This document shows positions 8,863 to 17,173 of a stretch of 64,000 bases of DNA, one piece after another; the first letter of the stretch is position 1; every line of letters begins with the position of its first letter. The stretch is taken from contig NZ_JH376661.1 in NCBI RefSeq assembly GCF_000233955.1, forward strand, positions 1 through 64,000, written 5' to 3'. Both the position numbers and the translations under genes were made by a program. This stretch comes from Paraprevotella clara YIT 11840. Lineage in GTDB: Bacteria > Bacteroidota > Bacteroidia > Bacteroidales > Bacteroidaceae. The notes under the pieces are model-generated. The model was not told the DNA's origin. It worked only from the letters and a program-made list of their open reading frames with translations, and did not search any database.

Positions 8863-9615
8863 ATGAAATTTATCTCATGGAACGTCAACGGCCTGAGAGC
8901 CTGTTGTGAAAAAGGATTTAAAGAGTCTTTCGCCGCCTTGGATGCGGACTTCTTTTGCCTGCAAGAAACAAAAATGCAGGAAGGTCAGCTCGATTTGGAG
9001 TTTGAAGGCTACCGCTCCTACTGGAACTATGCGGAGAAAAAAGGATATTCCGGTACGGCAATCTTCAGCCGCCATGCCCCGCTCAATGTCACATACGGCC
9101 TCGGCTTGGAGGAACATGACAAGGAAGGACGCGTCATCACGCTTGAAATGCCTGACTTTTTCTTAGTCACGGTCTACACGCCCAACTCGCAGGACGGACT
9201 GAAACGTCTGGATTACCGTATGCAATGGGAAGAAGCATTCCGCGCCTATCTCTTGCAACTGGATACCCGGAAACCGGTCATCGTCTGCGGCGACTTGAAC
9301 GTGGCGCACCGCGAAATCGACCTGAAAAATCCGAAATCGAACCGTAAAAACGCAGGTTTCACGGACGAAGAACGGGAAAAATTCGGCATCTTGTTAGACA
9401 GCGGTTTTACAGACACGTTCCGTTTCTTCTATCCCGACCGCGAAGGCATCTACTCGTGGTGGTCTTACCGTTTCAAAGCCCGGGAAAAGAATGCAGGGTG
9501 GCGTATCGACTATTTCTTAGTGTCCAAACGACTGGAAGCGCAACTCAAAAGCGCAACCATACACACCGAAATATTCGGTTCCGACCACTGCCCAGTGGAG
9601 GTAGACTTGTTCTGA
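8863..9615 (+). CDS. xth: Exodeoxyribonuclease III family AP endonuclease
   Basis: The 250-residue base-excision-repair enzyme cuts the phosphodiester bond at abasic sites and has 3'-phosphatase/exonuclease activity. The family residues are all present: WNVNG (5-10), QETK with E35, GDLN with D144 and N146, WRIDY with D216, and GSDHCPV with D241/H242. The frame is open from 8824, but ATG 8863 begins the conserved MKFISWNVNG and sits properly behind the promoter. The gene is monocistronic and ends at a hairpin shared with the convergent peptidase gene. Confidence 0.95.
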   Translation: MKFISWNVNGLRACCEKGFKESFAALDADFFCLQETKMQEGQLDLEFEGYRSYWNYAEKKGYSGTAIFSRHAPLNVTYGLGLEEHDKEGRVITLEMPDFFLVTVYTPNSQDGLKRLDYRMQWEEAFRAYLLQLDTRKPVIVCGDLNVAHREIDLKNPKSNRKNAGFTDEEREKFGILLDSGFTDTFRFFYPDREGIYSWWSYRFKAREKNAGWRIDYFLVSKRLEAQLKSATIHTEIFGSDHCPVEVDLF

Positions 9616-9640
9616 CCCGTCAGCCACTCTATATCGAAAA

Positions 9641-9683
9641 AGAGCCGTTCCCGTATGCCTTTGCGCACTCCGGAAACGGCTCT
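9641..9683. terminator. Hairpin terminator between convergent xth and NlpC/P60 genes
   Basis: Arms AGAGCCGTT (9641-9649) and AACGGCTCT (9675-9683) pair perfectly, with an A-rich stretch before the left arm (a U-run for the minus strand). Confidence 0.6.
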
Positions 9684-9701
9684 CTTCGTATCTGGCAGGT
9701 A

Positions 9702-10199
9702 TTACCCCAACACCCTGCGCGCCCCTACATATCGCCGGTCATAATAGCCGTCGGAAGAAGAATTGATACAAATACCTTTGCGCCCTGCATGGATGAATTC
9801 AAATTCACCGGTTTCTTCATCCACATCCGTCACGATACCCACATGCCCGATGGTCTTCTTGGAACGCGTACCGGTGAAAAACACCAAATCCCCTTGCTGC
9901 AAGTCGCGGCGGTCGTCTATCTTGACTCCTTCTCTAAACTGGGAACGCGAAGAACGCGTCAAACAGATATCCAAAGACTTAAAGACATAAGTAGTGAAAC
10001 CGGAACAATCAAATCCGCGCTTAGGGTTCATTTGTCCGTAACGGTAAGGCACTCCGATAAACTCTTTGGCTTTCTCTACGACATCTTGGCCGGTGACTGA
10101 ATCCTCCTTTATTTCTTCCGACAATAACGCCTGGGCAGAAACGGGGGACACACAAAACAAAGCACACAAAACAAGCAGAGACCAAAGACACCGCATCAT
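9702..10199 (-). CDS. NlpC/P60 (C40) cell-wall peptidase
   Basis: This exported 165-residue endopeptidase probably cuts between D-Glu and the diamino acid in peptidoglycan peptides. Its N terminus is hydrophobic (MMRCLWSLLVLCALFC...VSAQA), i.e. a signal peptide. The C40 domain shows the catalytic Cys in FDCSGF, the His in GHVGIV and a polar third residue in FIHAG. It is of the small Spr/MepS type. ATG 10199 (or 10196) is chosen because it opens the signal peptide; the frame continues upstream without signal-like sequence. Confidence 0.88.
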   Translation of the reverse strand: MMRCLWSLLVLCALFCVSPVSAQALLSEEIKEDSVTGQDVVEKAKEFIGVPYRYGQMNPKRGFDCSGFTTYVFKSLDICLTRSSRSQFREGVKIDDRRDLQQGDLVFFTGTRSKKTIGHVGIVTDVDEETGEFEFIHAGRKGICINSSSDGYYDRRYVGARRVLG

Positions 10200-10242
10200 T
10201 ATTTTGATATTAATTTTAAGGGTTCGACATGGATTTCGATGC

Positions 10243-10273
10243 CAAAAATACACCTTTCCATGCAGAACCCCAA
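10243..10273 (-). promoter_or_regulatory. Probable promoter of the NlpC/P60 gene
   Basis: On the minus strand TATTTTTG (10250 to 10243) fits TAnnTTTG, and TTGG (10273 to 10270) lies 19 bases upstream as an imperfect -33 box. Confidence 0.45.
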
Positions 10274-10313
10274 TAAAATACACATCTTTTAAGAGCCTTT
10301 AAGGCTCTGGACG

Positions 10314-11411
10314 TCAATGAATCGTGACCATGGTAGCCCCGAATCCATACTCGCGGAACGAAGCATCCTGATAAGTGCAATTCTTATAAACCCGCTTCAA
10401 TTCCTTCAAGAGTTCGCTGCGCAGCACACCTTCTCCCTTACCATGGATAAAAACGATTTTCTGTCCTTTGTTCTTTTGGTTCTCGTCCATCACGCGGCGG
10501 AACTCCTTCATCTGGCAGTCCAACATCTCCTTGTTGGAAAGCCCTGCTGTATTGTCCAACAATTCACTGATATGCAGATCTATTTCTATGATGCCGTTCT
10601 TCGGTTGTTCTGCTTTACGGGCCGGTTGGCGTACCGGACGCTCGTCGGCCGATTTTTTCAGCAAAGCCTCCTGCAACTGTTCTGCGTTGACAAAAACCGT
10701 ACGGGCAGGCACGTCATCCTTCACCACGTCATACACCAAGGCATCTTCTTCAAAGAAGTCCGAGGGTTGGAACGTGTGCAACTTGTAGAACTTCACAGTG
10801 TCTATCCGCAATTCCACCTGTACGGCCGGTTTGAGCAGAAAAGTCTTCTCCTGTTTATAGGCCAGGCATTGCACACAGACGCGCTCCATGTCGTTCAACA
10901 CCGAACGGTCGAATTCCTCCATGAAGAGCTTGGTGTTCGGATCCACCGTCCCTTGGAAACGTACGCGCCATCCCGTACCCTCCACACTCATGTAAAGAAA
11001 GGTGACGTAATAGTTACTGTCGTTCACCAAATAAGCCTCGAAAGACGTGGTGGTCATTTCTTTGGGATTCATCGGCACGTAAGCCAGAAAAACGTTCAGC
11101 TTGTCACCGTTCCGGCGTTCCTGCGGTTTAGGCACGAATGTCACAGGACGGTCGTCTTCCTCATCTTCATCACGAAACTGTCTGGCCGTCCGCTCCCCTA
11201 CGAGTTTCTTCTTGTCGTGCGTACCGGTGTTCACCTTGGCAATATTATAATCGTCAGTCTCTACCACGACACACTCACGCACGGGCATCGGAATGTCGAA
11301 ACCGTCTTCATCCCGCACCAACACCGTATCTTTGTCTTGGAAGCCGCTCACGATGCCGCCCCCCACTTCGCTCAAAAACCTTACTTTATCTCCGATTTTC
11401 ATATCTTCCAT
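10314..11411 (-). CDS. DUF2027 and Smr domain protein
   Basis: The 365-residue protein has the N-terminal DUF2027 architecture found in Bacteroidetes and a C-terminal Smr domain (about 275-365). The Smr domain is recognised by IDLHISEL near its start and [14 protein letters not shown], the HGKGxG loop typical of MutS2-type Smr nucleases. The middle of the protein is a beta-rich domain of unknown role. Smr domains nick DNA or, in ribosome rescue factors, RNA, so a nucleic-acid role is likely but unproven. The protein may begin at ATG 11411 or three codons later at 11402. It is divergent from queA and has its own strong promoter. Confidence 0.85.
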   Translation of the reverse strand: MEDMKIGDKVRFLSEVGGGIVSGFQDKDTVLVRDEDGFDIPMPVRECVVVETDDYNIAKVNTGTHDKKKLVGERTARQFRDEDEEDDRPVTFVPKPQERRNGDKLNVFLAYVPMNPKEMTTTSFEAYLVNDSNYYVTFLYMSVEGTGWRVRFQGTVDPNTKLFMEEFDRSVLNDMERVCVQCLAYKQEKTFLLKPAVQVELRIDTVKFYKLHTFQPSDFFEEDALVYDVVKDDVPARTVFVNAEQLQEALLKKSADERPVRQPARKAEQPKNGIIEIDLHISELLDNTAGLSNKEMLDCQMKEFRRVMDENQKNKGQKIVFIHGKGEGVLRSELLKELKRVYKNCTYQDASFREYGFGATMVTIH

Positions 11412-11424
11412 GTTTTATTCCCGG

Positions 11425-11456
11425 CAAAGATAGCGAAAGACAGGCGCAGAGGCAAA
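11425..11456 (-). promoter_or_regulatory. Complete Bacteroidetes promoter for the DUF2027-Smr gene
   Basis: On the minus strand TTTG (11456 to 11453) and TATCTTTG (11432 to 11425) are separated by 20 bases, matching the consensus exactly. The start codon is 13 bases further on. Confidence 0.75.
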
Positions 11457-11605
11457 CGAAAACGGAATTTTCTGATTGGGCAATGCCGGGCCACCTCCTA
11501 TCTTCGTGCAGACAAATATACAGCAAAGCGCAAGGAGTACAATATCTGTCTGCCGCCTTTATGCTTTTTTATCCCAAACACCCGTCCCACTTCGGTAAAT
11601 ATACC

Positions 11606-11613
11606 TAACTTTG
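11606..11613 (+). promoter_or_regulatory. -7 box (TAACTTTG) for queA
   Basis: TAACTTTG fits TAnnTTTG and lies 23 bases before the queA ATG. No good -33 box was found. Confidence 0.5.
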
Positions 11614-11636
11614 CATACCAAAAGCTATCAATCCCA

Positions 11637-12896
11637 ATGGAAGAGACCAAACACATCCAGATTAAAGACTTCAACTACGAACTGCCCGAGGAGCGTATAG
11701 CAAAATTCCCCCTAACCGAACGGGATCAATCCAAACTGTTGGTGTACCGTCACGGAACGGTGGGCGAGGACACGTTCACTTCGTTGCCGGACTATTTGCC
11801 CAAAGGTGCCCTGATGGTGTTCAACAACACGAAAGTCATACAGGCGCGGTTGCATTTCCACAAGGACACCGGCGCGCTCATCGAGGTGTTCTGCCTGGAA
11901 CCGGTCCGTCCGCACGACTACGCGCTGATGTTCCAACAAACCGGTCGTTGCAGTTGGCTTTGCCTTGTGGGCAATCTGAAAAAATGGAAAAGCGGTAGCT
12001 TATCCCGCCCCGTGGAAATCAGCGGACGCAGCATCACCCTGAAGGCAACCCGGGGCGAGAATCGTGGCACCAGCCACTGGATTGACTTTGAATGGGACGA
12101 CGAACAAACGACTTGGGCTGAAATTTTGGAAGCCGTGGGCGAACTGCCCATCCCGCCCTACCTGAACCGCGAGACACAGGAAAGCGACAAGACGACCTAC
12201 CAGACGGTGTACTCTAAAATCAAAGGCAGCGTGGCTGCCCCCACGGCCGGGCTCCATTTCACCGAACGCGTGTTGGCCGATTTGGATGCCCACGGCATCG
12301 ACCGCGAGGAAGTGACGCTCCACGTCGGGGCGGGCACGTTCAAACCGGTGAAAAGCGAAGAAATAGCCGGGCACGAGATGCACACGGAATACATCTGCGT
12401 GCATCGCAGCACGATAGAGAAACTGTTGGCGCACGGCGGCGCATGCATTGCCGTGGGCACGACTTCGGTGCGCACCCTCGAAAGCCTGTATTATATAGGT
12501 GTGGCATTGGACGGAAATCCCGACGCATCGGAGGAGGAACTCCACGTGCCGCAGTGGATGCCTTACGAGTATGCCGCCCGGACACGCCCCTCCAGAAGCC
12601 CCGACGACGGACGTCCGGAAGCACTCACCACAATGCAAGCCCTGCAAAACGTATGGGATTATCTGAACCGCCACGAGCTGACAGCCCTGCACACCAGTAC
12701 GCAAATCATCATAGCTCCCGGATACGAATACCATATCGTGCGGATGATGGTCACCAACTTCCACCAGCCGCAAAGTACACTGTTGTTACTCGTCTCGGCT
12801 TTCGTGCACGGCGACTGGCGCACGATTTACGACTATGCCCTCGCCCACGATTTCCGTTTCCTCAGCTACGGTGACAGCTCATTGCTCATCCCTTAA
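11637..12896 (+). CDS. queA: S-adenosylmethionine:tRNA ribosyltransferase-isomerase QueA
   Basis: QueA moves the ribosyl part of S-adenosylmethionine onto 7-aminomethyl-7-deazaguanine in tRNA to make epoxyqueuosine, the next-to-last step of queuosine synthesis. The 419-residue product shows the family signatures FNNTKVIQARL, APTAGLHFT, HVGAGTFKPV, EIAGHEMHTEY, AVGTTSVRTLES and VTNFHQPQSTLLLLV. The frame is open far upstream, but ATG 11637 starts the homologous sequence and is 23 bases from a -7 box. A Nudix gene follows after 15 bases, so the two are probably one transcript. Confidence 0.95.
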   Translation: MEETKHIQIKDFNYELPEERIAKFPLTERDQSKLLVYRHGTVGEDTFTSLPDYLPKGALMVFNNTKVIQARLHFHKDTGALIEVFCLEPVRPHDYALMFQQTGRCSWLCLVGNLKKWKSGSLSRPVEISGRSITLKATRGENRGTSHWIDFEWDDEQTTWAEILEAVGELPIPPYLNRETQESDKTTYQTVYSKIKGSVAAPTAGLHFTERVLADLDAHGIDREEVTLHVGAGTFKPVKSEEIAGHEMHTEYICVHRSTIEKLLAHGGACIAVGTTSVRTLESLYYIGVALDGNPDASEEELHVPQWMPYEYAARTRPSRSPDDGRPEALTTMQALQNVWDYLNRHELTALHTSTQIIIAPGYEYHIVRMMVTNFHQPQSTLLLLVSAFVHGDWRTIYDYALAHDFRFLSYGDSSLLIP

Positions 12897-12911
12897 ACCT
12901 CGCAAAGCCTC

Positions 12912-13442
12912 ATGATAGCTACACAAAAAGATAACCGGGAAGAGATGTTTCCCCTCGTGGATGAAGAGGGGAACATCATCGGAGCCGCCACACGCGGCGA
13001 ATGCCACAATGGCAGCAAACGCCTTCACCCCGTGGTGCACTTGCATGTGTTCAACAGCCGGGGCGAACTTTACCTGCAAAAGCGTCCGCAATGGAAAGAC
13101 ATCCAACCGGGAAGATGGGACACGGCCGTAGGAGGACACGTGGACTTGGGCGAAAGCGTAGAGATGGCCCTGCGCCGCGAAGCGGAAGAAGAACTCTGCC
13201 TCACCGGCTTCACTCCCGAACGTCTCCCCCACTATGTATTTGAATCCGACCGCGAACGTGAATTAGTCTTCCCCCACCGTTGTACTTACGACGGGGAAAT
13301 ACGTCCCAGTGCGGAAACAGATGGCGGACGTTTCTGGAACACAACGGAAATCCATGAAGCGATGGGAAAAGGATTCTTCACGCCCAATTTTGAAAGCGAA
13401 TACAAGAGACTTTTCGGGAATGAACCGGACACGCTTTTATGA
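12912..13442 (+). CDS. Nudix hydrolase
   Basis: The 176-residue protein has a full Nudix box, GGHVDLGESVEMALRREAEE (about 74-93, ending in EELCL), the Mg-binding Gx5Ex7REUxEExGU pattern. The N-terminal EMFPLVDEEGNIIG and the segment HPVVHLHVFNSRGELYLQKR resemble the YfcD/isopentenyl-diphosphate-isomerase-like branch. The substrate is unknown; members of this branch cleave nucleoside diphosphate derivatives or isomerise IPP, and the IPP-isomerase residues are not clearly present. It lies 15 bases after queA. Confidence 0.85.
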   Translation: MIATQKDNREEMFPLVDEEGNIIGAATRGECHNGSKRLHPVVHLHVFNSRGELYLQKRPQWKDIQPGRWDTAVGGHVDLGESVEMALRREAEEELCLTGFTPERLPHYVFESDRERELVFPHRCTYDGEIRPSAETDGGRFWNTTEIHEAMGKGFFTPNFESEYKRLFGNEPDTLL

Positions 13443-13488
13443 ATGAAAGCGAGAATGAATGACAAACATGCTTGTTTCCATACGGAAT

Positions 13489-13616
13489 GCGATTCGGAAA
13501 GAAGAACATGTTTCTTATGAGAAGATGATTTAGACAAAAGAACATAAGGACATGTTTCCTTTGGGAAAATGATTCGGACAGAAGAACATAAGGACATAAG
13601 ATTCCTTACGGAAAGC
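13489..13616. repeat. Three degenerate tandem repeats of about 44 bp
   Basis: Unit 2 (13525-13568) and unit 3 (13569-13616) share ATGATT..GACA.AAGAACATAAGGACAT followed by a TTCC...GGAAA segment. Unit 1 (about 13489-13524) is a shorter copy lacking the ATAAGG part. A complementary stretch (TTCTGTTCTTTTGTTCTTCTGT, about 13630-13650) lies just downstream and could pair with the units. This fills most of the 403-base gap between the Nudix and sigma-factor genes; no gene is seen in it. Confidence 0.6.
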
Positions 13617-13845
13617 ATTTTTCAGGCTTCTGTTCTTTTGTTCTTCTGTCTTCTAAATATCTACATACGGGAAACGTTCTCCTTCTGTCATTCTGTTGCT
13701 CAGCCTTCCCACTTTCTTTTTATTACATTCTTTAACATCATCCGATGAAACAAAAGAGCGGCTTCTGCGTATTCTTTATAAAAAGGGAAAGAACGGCCAC
13801 GTCCTAATTGCCGGAAACGGTTCTGCCCCTTGTAACATTAACCTC

Positions 13846-14346
13846 ATGGAAAAGACAGAATTTGAAATAGCGGCATCCATGCTACGAGGCAAACTCGTAG
13901 ACATCGCACGTTTCTATCTGTCTGATGAGGACGAGGCGGAAGACATCGTACAAGAAGCCATGCTCAAACTTTGGCTTGTCCGAGACCGGATCGACCGGGA
14001 AAAGAACATTGCTCCCATGGGTATGACCGTCACCCGTAATCTTTGCATCGACCGCCTGCGGCGACTCAAAACCCATCCGCACGAAAGCCTGACGGGGCAT
14101 GACGCGCCCGACGGACAGCGAAGCGCACAGGCGATGATGGAAGACCGTGAAAATGCGGAATGGATGCGCGGTGCCGTTCGGAACCTGCCGGACAAATACC
14201 GGGCCGTGCTCCGCATGCGTCAGGTGGAACATCTGGAAATGGGCGAGATAGCCCGTATCATCGGAGCAACGGAAGGCGTAGTCCGCACCATATTGTCACG
14301 GGCAAGGAAACAAATGATGGAACAACTAAAGGCAAGGAGAGATTAA
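13846..14346 (+). CDS. ECF-type RNA polymerase sigma factor
   Basis: The product is a 166-residue sigma-70 family member with region 2 (about 5-75: EDEAEDIVQEAMLKLW) and region 4 (about 108-160: LPDKYRAVLRMRQVEHLEMGEIA.., then EGVVRTILSRARKQM). It directs RNA polymerase to a small regulon. The frame is open from 13696, but ATG 13846 (MEKTEFEIAASML) gives the normal ECF length. Two bases separate it from a membrane protein that is probably its anti-sigma factor, so the pair likely controls itself in response to an envelope signal. Confidence 0.88.
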   Translation: MEKTEFEIAASMLRGKLVDIARFYLSDEDEAEDIVQEAMLKLWLVRDRIDREKNIAPMGMTVTRNLCIDRLRRLKTHPHESLTGHDAPDGQRSAQAMMEDRENAEWMRGAVRNLPDKYRAVLRMRQVEHLEMGEIARIIGATEGVVRTILSRARKQMMEQLKARRD

Positions 14347-14348
14347 AC

Positions 14349-15107
14349 ATGACGACAAACAAAGAAGAAATCAGACGATGGCTTGACCTCTACATGGAGG
14401 GAAAGACCTCGTTGGAAGAAGAAGCCCTGTTGGCGGAGTATTTCCGTTCACCGGATGCCGACAAGGATTTTGCCGACTTCAAAACCATGTTCAACCGGTT
14501 CGACGAAGGCGAACCTTCTTTCACGGAAGAAGAACAGGAGAGGTGGATGCAGTCATGCCCATTGGAAGAAATTCCCGGCTCCTCCGCCCTACAGACCGTT
14601 CCTCCGACGCAACCGAAGCGTATACGTCGCACAGGACACATCGCCGTACGTTGGATAGCGGCAGCTTCCGTCGCAGCCGCATGTTTTTTCTTAGGTACCA
14701 CCGTCTCGCGAAAGGAAGCCGCACAGCCTACAAATTCCATCCCCATACCCCCTACCGTCCTCACGGAAGTAAAGTGGAAAACCGATACGGTATTCATCGA
14801 AAAGCCAGTACCCACTGCGTTGACCGCCAAAATAATCACAGTCCGGGACACGATTGTCCTCCCCGCAAGCCACCCAAAAGGACAAATGTGGGCAGCCCTC
14901 TCTACAGGGCAGGACACGTCCTCCACCGAAACGGCCTCAATCCCCCTGTCCGACACCGCCCTACAAGACGCGGACACGGCAGCCCGACAGCAGACCATGC
15001 CACACTTGGCCGACATTCAGGCCGAGTTCCAAAAGCAGAAAAGAAGAATGGACGAATTTTCCAAACAATATGAAATAAACATCCCGCCTTATGAAAACGT
15101 GTATTAA
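14349..15107 (+). CDS. Single-pass membrane protein, probable anti-sigma factor
   Basis: The 252-residue protein has an acidic N-terminal cytoplasmic part (1-90, opening TTNKEEIRRWLDLYMEGKTS), one membrane segment (about 98-116, RWIAAASVAAACFFLG), and a periplasmic part rich in Pro/Thr/Ser ending in a helical segment. That layout, and its place 2 bases after the sigma gene, fit an anti-sigma factor. No named domain is recognised, so the function rests on context. Its 3' end overlaps the next gene by 17 bases, which suggests translational coupling. Confidence 0.6.
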   Translation: MTTNKEEIRRWLDLYMEGKTSLEEEALLAEYFRSPDADKDFADFKTMFNRFDEGEPSFTEEEQERWMQSCPLEEIPGSSALQTVPPTQPKRIRRTGHIAVRWIAAASVAAACFFLGTTVSRKEAAQPTNSIPIPPTVLTEVKWKTDTVFIEKPVPTALTAKIITVRDTIVLPASHPKGQMWAALSTGQDTSSTETASIPLSDTALQDADTAARQQTMPHLADIQAEFQKQKRRMDEFSKQYEINIPPYENVY

Positions 15108-16035
15108 ACCTTTGCTATGGATGACGATAGCCATCATAGCTTCCACGACCTCGAGCCATGCACAAATATTCTATCAGGAAAACCCTACGGTCATGAACTT
15201 GTACCACCAATTGGACAGTATGTTCCCCAAACGCTACCAAACCAACCGTTGGCTAACGGGTGCCCAATATTGGGTAAACCATTGGTATGAGAGTGAAGAA
15301 GAATACCGAAGATTCAAACCCGAAATTGATGCCATGTTCCAACAACTGGACGGCATGCGCACGTTCCACAAGTACACGGAAACGACCGACAGTCAACACG
15401 TGCAACAGAAAAAATATATCATGACCTTGCCCTCTGACATCAACGGACAAATGGAATACTTGTCGTTCGAAGCCGACACAAAGGGAGTGTATTTTTATTA
15501 TCAAACCATGAACCAACTGATAGATGAGAAAAGCGACCCTGTCCCCGACCAAAGCATCGTGACCGAATTCGATTCTCTTTTCAACGCCTATGCAAGACGT
15601 AAAGGCACAAAAGAAGAAGATGTACACTATCAGGGCAACCTCGTACGCATCATCTGCCTTATACAAGGACCCAATAGAGGAGGACGGAGAACCGACGGGG
15701 TCAAGTACGTCGTCCCCCGTTGTAATGAGCGCGATTATTCCCGCTTCTATGATTTATTCCATAAATACCTGAAAAAGGTGCCTTTGCTCGTATCCACCAA
15801 CGATGTATATTGGCAATACCATGAAGTGGCCGTCCGTGTCCGCCTAAGCAACGGTCGCCCCATGTACATGGGAGCCGCACTAAAAGGCAATAATCTTTAC
15901 CTCGTCAGGGTGGAAGGTTCAACCAACGGTACGGGCGTGCTCCCACGTGCTTGGGCGGAAGAAGACCCTGTATGGAAATTCGACTACATGAAAAAAATAA
16001 ATACGTGTACGTGTGCACAAGCAAACCAGAAATAA
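15091..16035 (+). CDS. Secreted protein of unknown function in the ECF sigma operon
   Basis: The 314-residue protein has a signal peptide (cleavage near residue 24, SSHAQ) and then a largely hydrophilic, aromatic-rich domain with no recognised family. Two Cys near the C terminus (NTCTCAQ) and one at VPRCNERD are notable. It overlaps the anti-sigma-like gene by 17 bases and is followed by a strong terminator, so it closes a three-gene sigma/anti-sigma/secreted-protein operon. It could be the sensor partner or an output of the system. Confidence 0.6.
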   Translation: MKTCIKPLLWMTIAIIASTTSSHAQIFYQENPTVMNLYHQLDSMFPKRYQTNRWLTGAQYWVNHWYESEEEYRRFKPEIDAMFQQLDGMRTFHKYTETTDSQHVQQKKYIMTLPSDINGQMEYLSFEADTKGVYFYYQTMNQLIDEKSDPVPDQSIVTEFDSLFNAYARRKGTKEEDVHYQGNLVRIICLIQGPNRGGRRTDGVKYVVPRCNERDYSRFYDLFHKYLKKVPLLVSTNDVYWQYHEVAVRVRLSNGRPMYMGAALKGNNLYLVRVEGSTNGTGVLPRAWAEEDPVWKFDYMKKINTCTCAQANQK

Positions 16036-16043
16036 GTTAATCC

Positions 16044-16075
16044 GTCCCGGCCGCCTTGTGAAAGGCGACCGGGAC
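16044..16075 (+). terminator. Rho-independent terminator of the ECF sigma operon
   Basis: Arms GTCCCGGCCGCCTT (16044-16057) and AAGGCGACCGGGAC (16062-16075) pair with one G-T wobble over a 4-base loop and are followed by TTTCT. Confidence 0.75.
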
Positions 16076-16103
16076 TTTCTATTGATTAGGAAACAAGGGG
16101 TTA

Positions 16104-17003
16104 TCAGGCTTTCTCTATTTCTTCCGCCGACAACCCCGTGGCACCGATAATGGCATCCACGGACAATCCCATGGCCTTTAACCTGTGGGCTATCTCCAAA
16201 GCCTTGGCATGCTCTCCTTCGGCACGCCCTTCCATGCGGCCCTCCGCACGCCCTTCCATGCGACCTTCCGCGCGCCCCTCGGCACGTTCCGTATAAATAT
16301 TGTTGCGCAAAATGACGATGTTATCCAGATGACGGTAATAAGCCTCGCGCTCGCCTTTTGTCATCCCGTCCACCTTCAGGCGTTCGCGCACCTCCGCCAA
16401 ACCGGGGGCGTGGGCTGTTTCGGGAATCTCACCCGTATTCAAATAGTAGATCCATTCCTCCAACGGGGTCTTGGCCACTTTGTTGAAGTCGTTCACCTTC
16501 AGGATATAATACTCCGGATAAAGTTGGCTCACGGCATCCACCTTAAAGGTCTGCCGCTGGAAAGGAGTCAGCTCCAGTATGTCGTTCTCATGGATGCCGC
16601 GAAATTCCGTCTTGCCATGGTACACGATATCCTTCCCATGCCCCAAGGAGAAATAAACAATGTTCACGCTGTATACCTTGCGCACGTTCTCATACCCCTC
16701 GCCACGGTTGATGTATTCCGTCACCAACTTCGACACGCCAAACAACATGCGCTGAAAATAAGCGTACTCATTGTTGTTCTGCACCTCGATGAGTATCAGT
16801 TCCCCCTTGGAATCCAAGGCCAACAAATCCACACGGTTGTACTTGTCGAACTCGTCTTCCTGATTGCTTTCGCTCTCCAACAACTGGCTGATGGTGATTT
16901 TCTCATCCAGAAGCGTGGTCAACAAGCCTTCCAACACCCCGAAGTTAGCCTTGTTGCGCAACAGGCGTTTCATCGCCCAATCAAAACGGATATAGTTTGC
17001 CAT
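16104..17003 (-). CDS. Rpn / PD-(D/E)XK nuclease family transposase-like protein
   Basis: The 299-residue protein belongs to the PDDEXK_2 (Rpn, recombination-promoting nuclease) family. Opening with MANYIRFDWAMKRLLRNKANF, it carries the nuclease core VDLLALDSKGELILIEVQ, with D and E-x-Q as the metal-binding residues. The C-terminal third holds EGRAEGRMEGRAEGRM-type four-residue repeats and then a helical tail. ATG 17003 is preferred because that is where family homology begins; two upstream in-frame starts exist. Relatives are often called transposases although their main proven activity is DNA cleavage. The gene is monocistronic. Confidence 0.85.
   Translation of the reverse strand: MANYIRFDWAMKRLLRNKANFGVLEGLLTTLLDEKITISQLLESESNQEDEFDKYNRVDLLALDSKGELILIEVQNNNEYAYFQRMLFGVSKLVTEYINRGEGYENVRKVYSVNIVYFSLGHGKDIVYHGKTEFRGIHENDILELTPFQRQTFKVDAVSQLYPEYYILKVNDFNKVAKTPLEEWIYYLNTGEIPETAHAPGLAEVRERLKVDGMTKGEREAYYRHLDNIVILRNNIYTERAEGRAEGRMEGRAEGRMEGRAEGEHAKALEIAHRLKAMGLSVDAIIGATGLSAEEIEKA
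16222..16281 (-). repeat. 24-bp tandem repeats coding EGRMEGRA
   Basis: Two 24-base units (16222-16245 and 16246-16269) differ by two bases, with a partial third to 16281. They encode alternating EGRA/EGRM in the Rpn-family protein. As the unit is a multiple of three, changes in copy number would alter protein length without a frameshift. Confidence 0.7.
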
Positions 17004-17173
17004 AAGCGTAGACTTTATTGCCATATATTTTTGCAAATGTAACGTTTTTCCCTTTCCTGCCCTTCAAAGCTGACATAAAGAGTGTTAACGGCAAAGCCAT
17101 AAGACATTATCAAAAAAAAATGGTTTTGGAGTATCACAAAACAAGCACTTCTGCGTAATATAAACAGAAGAAC

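Noticed and set aside
10317-11636. Long plus-strand extension upstream of queA, antisense to the DUF2027-Smr gene
   Set aside because: QueA homology begins at 11637; the extension is the mirror frame of a well-supported minus-strand gene.
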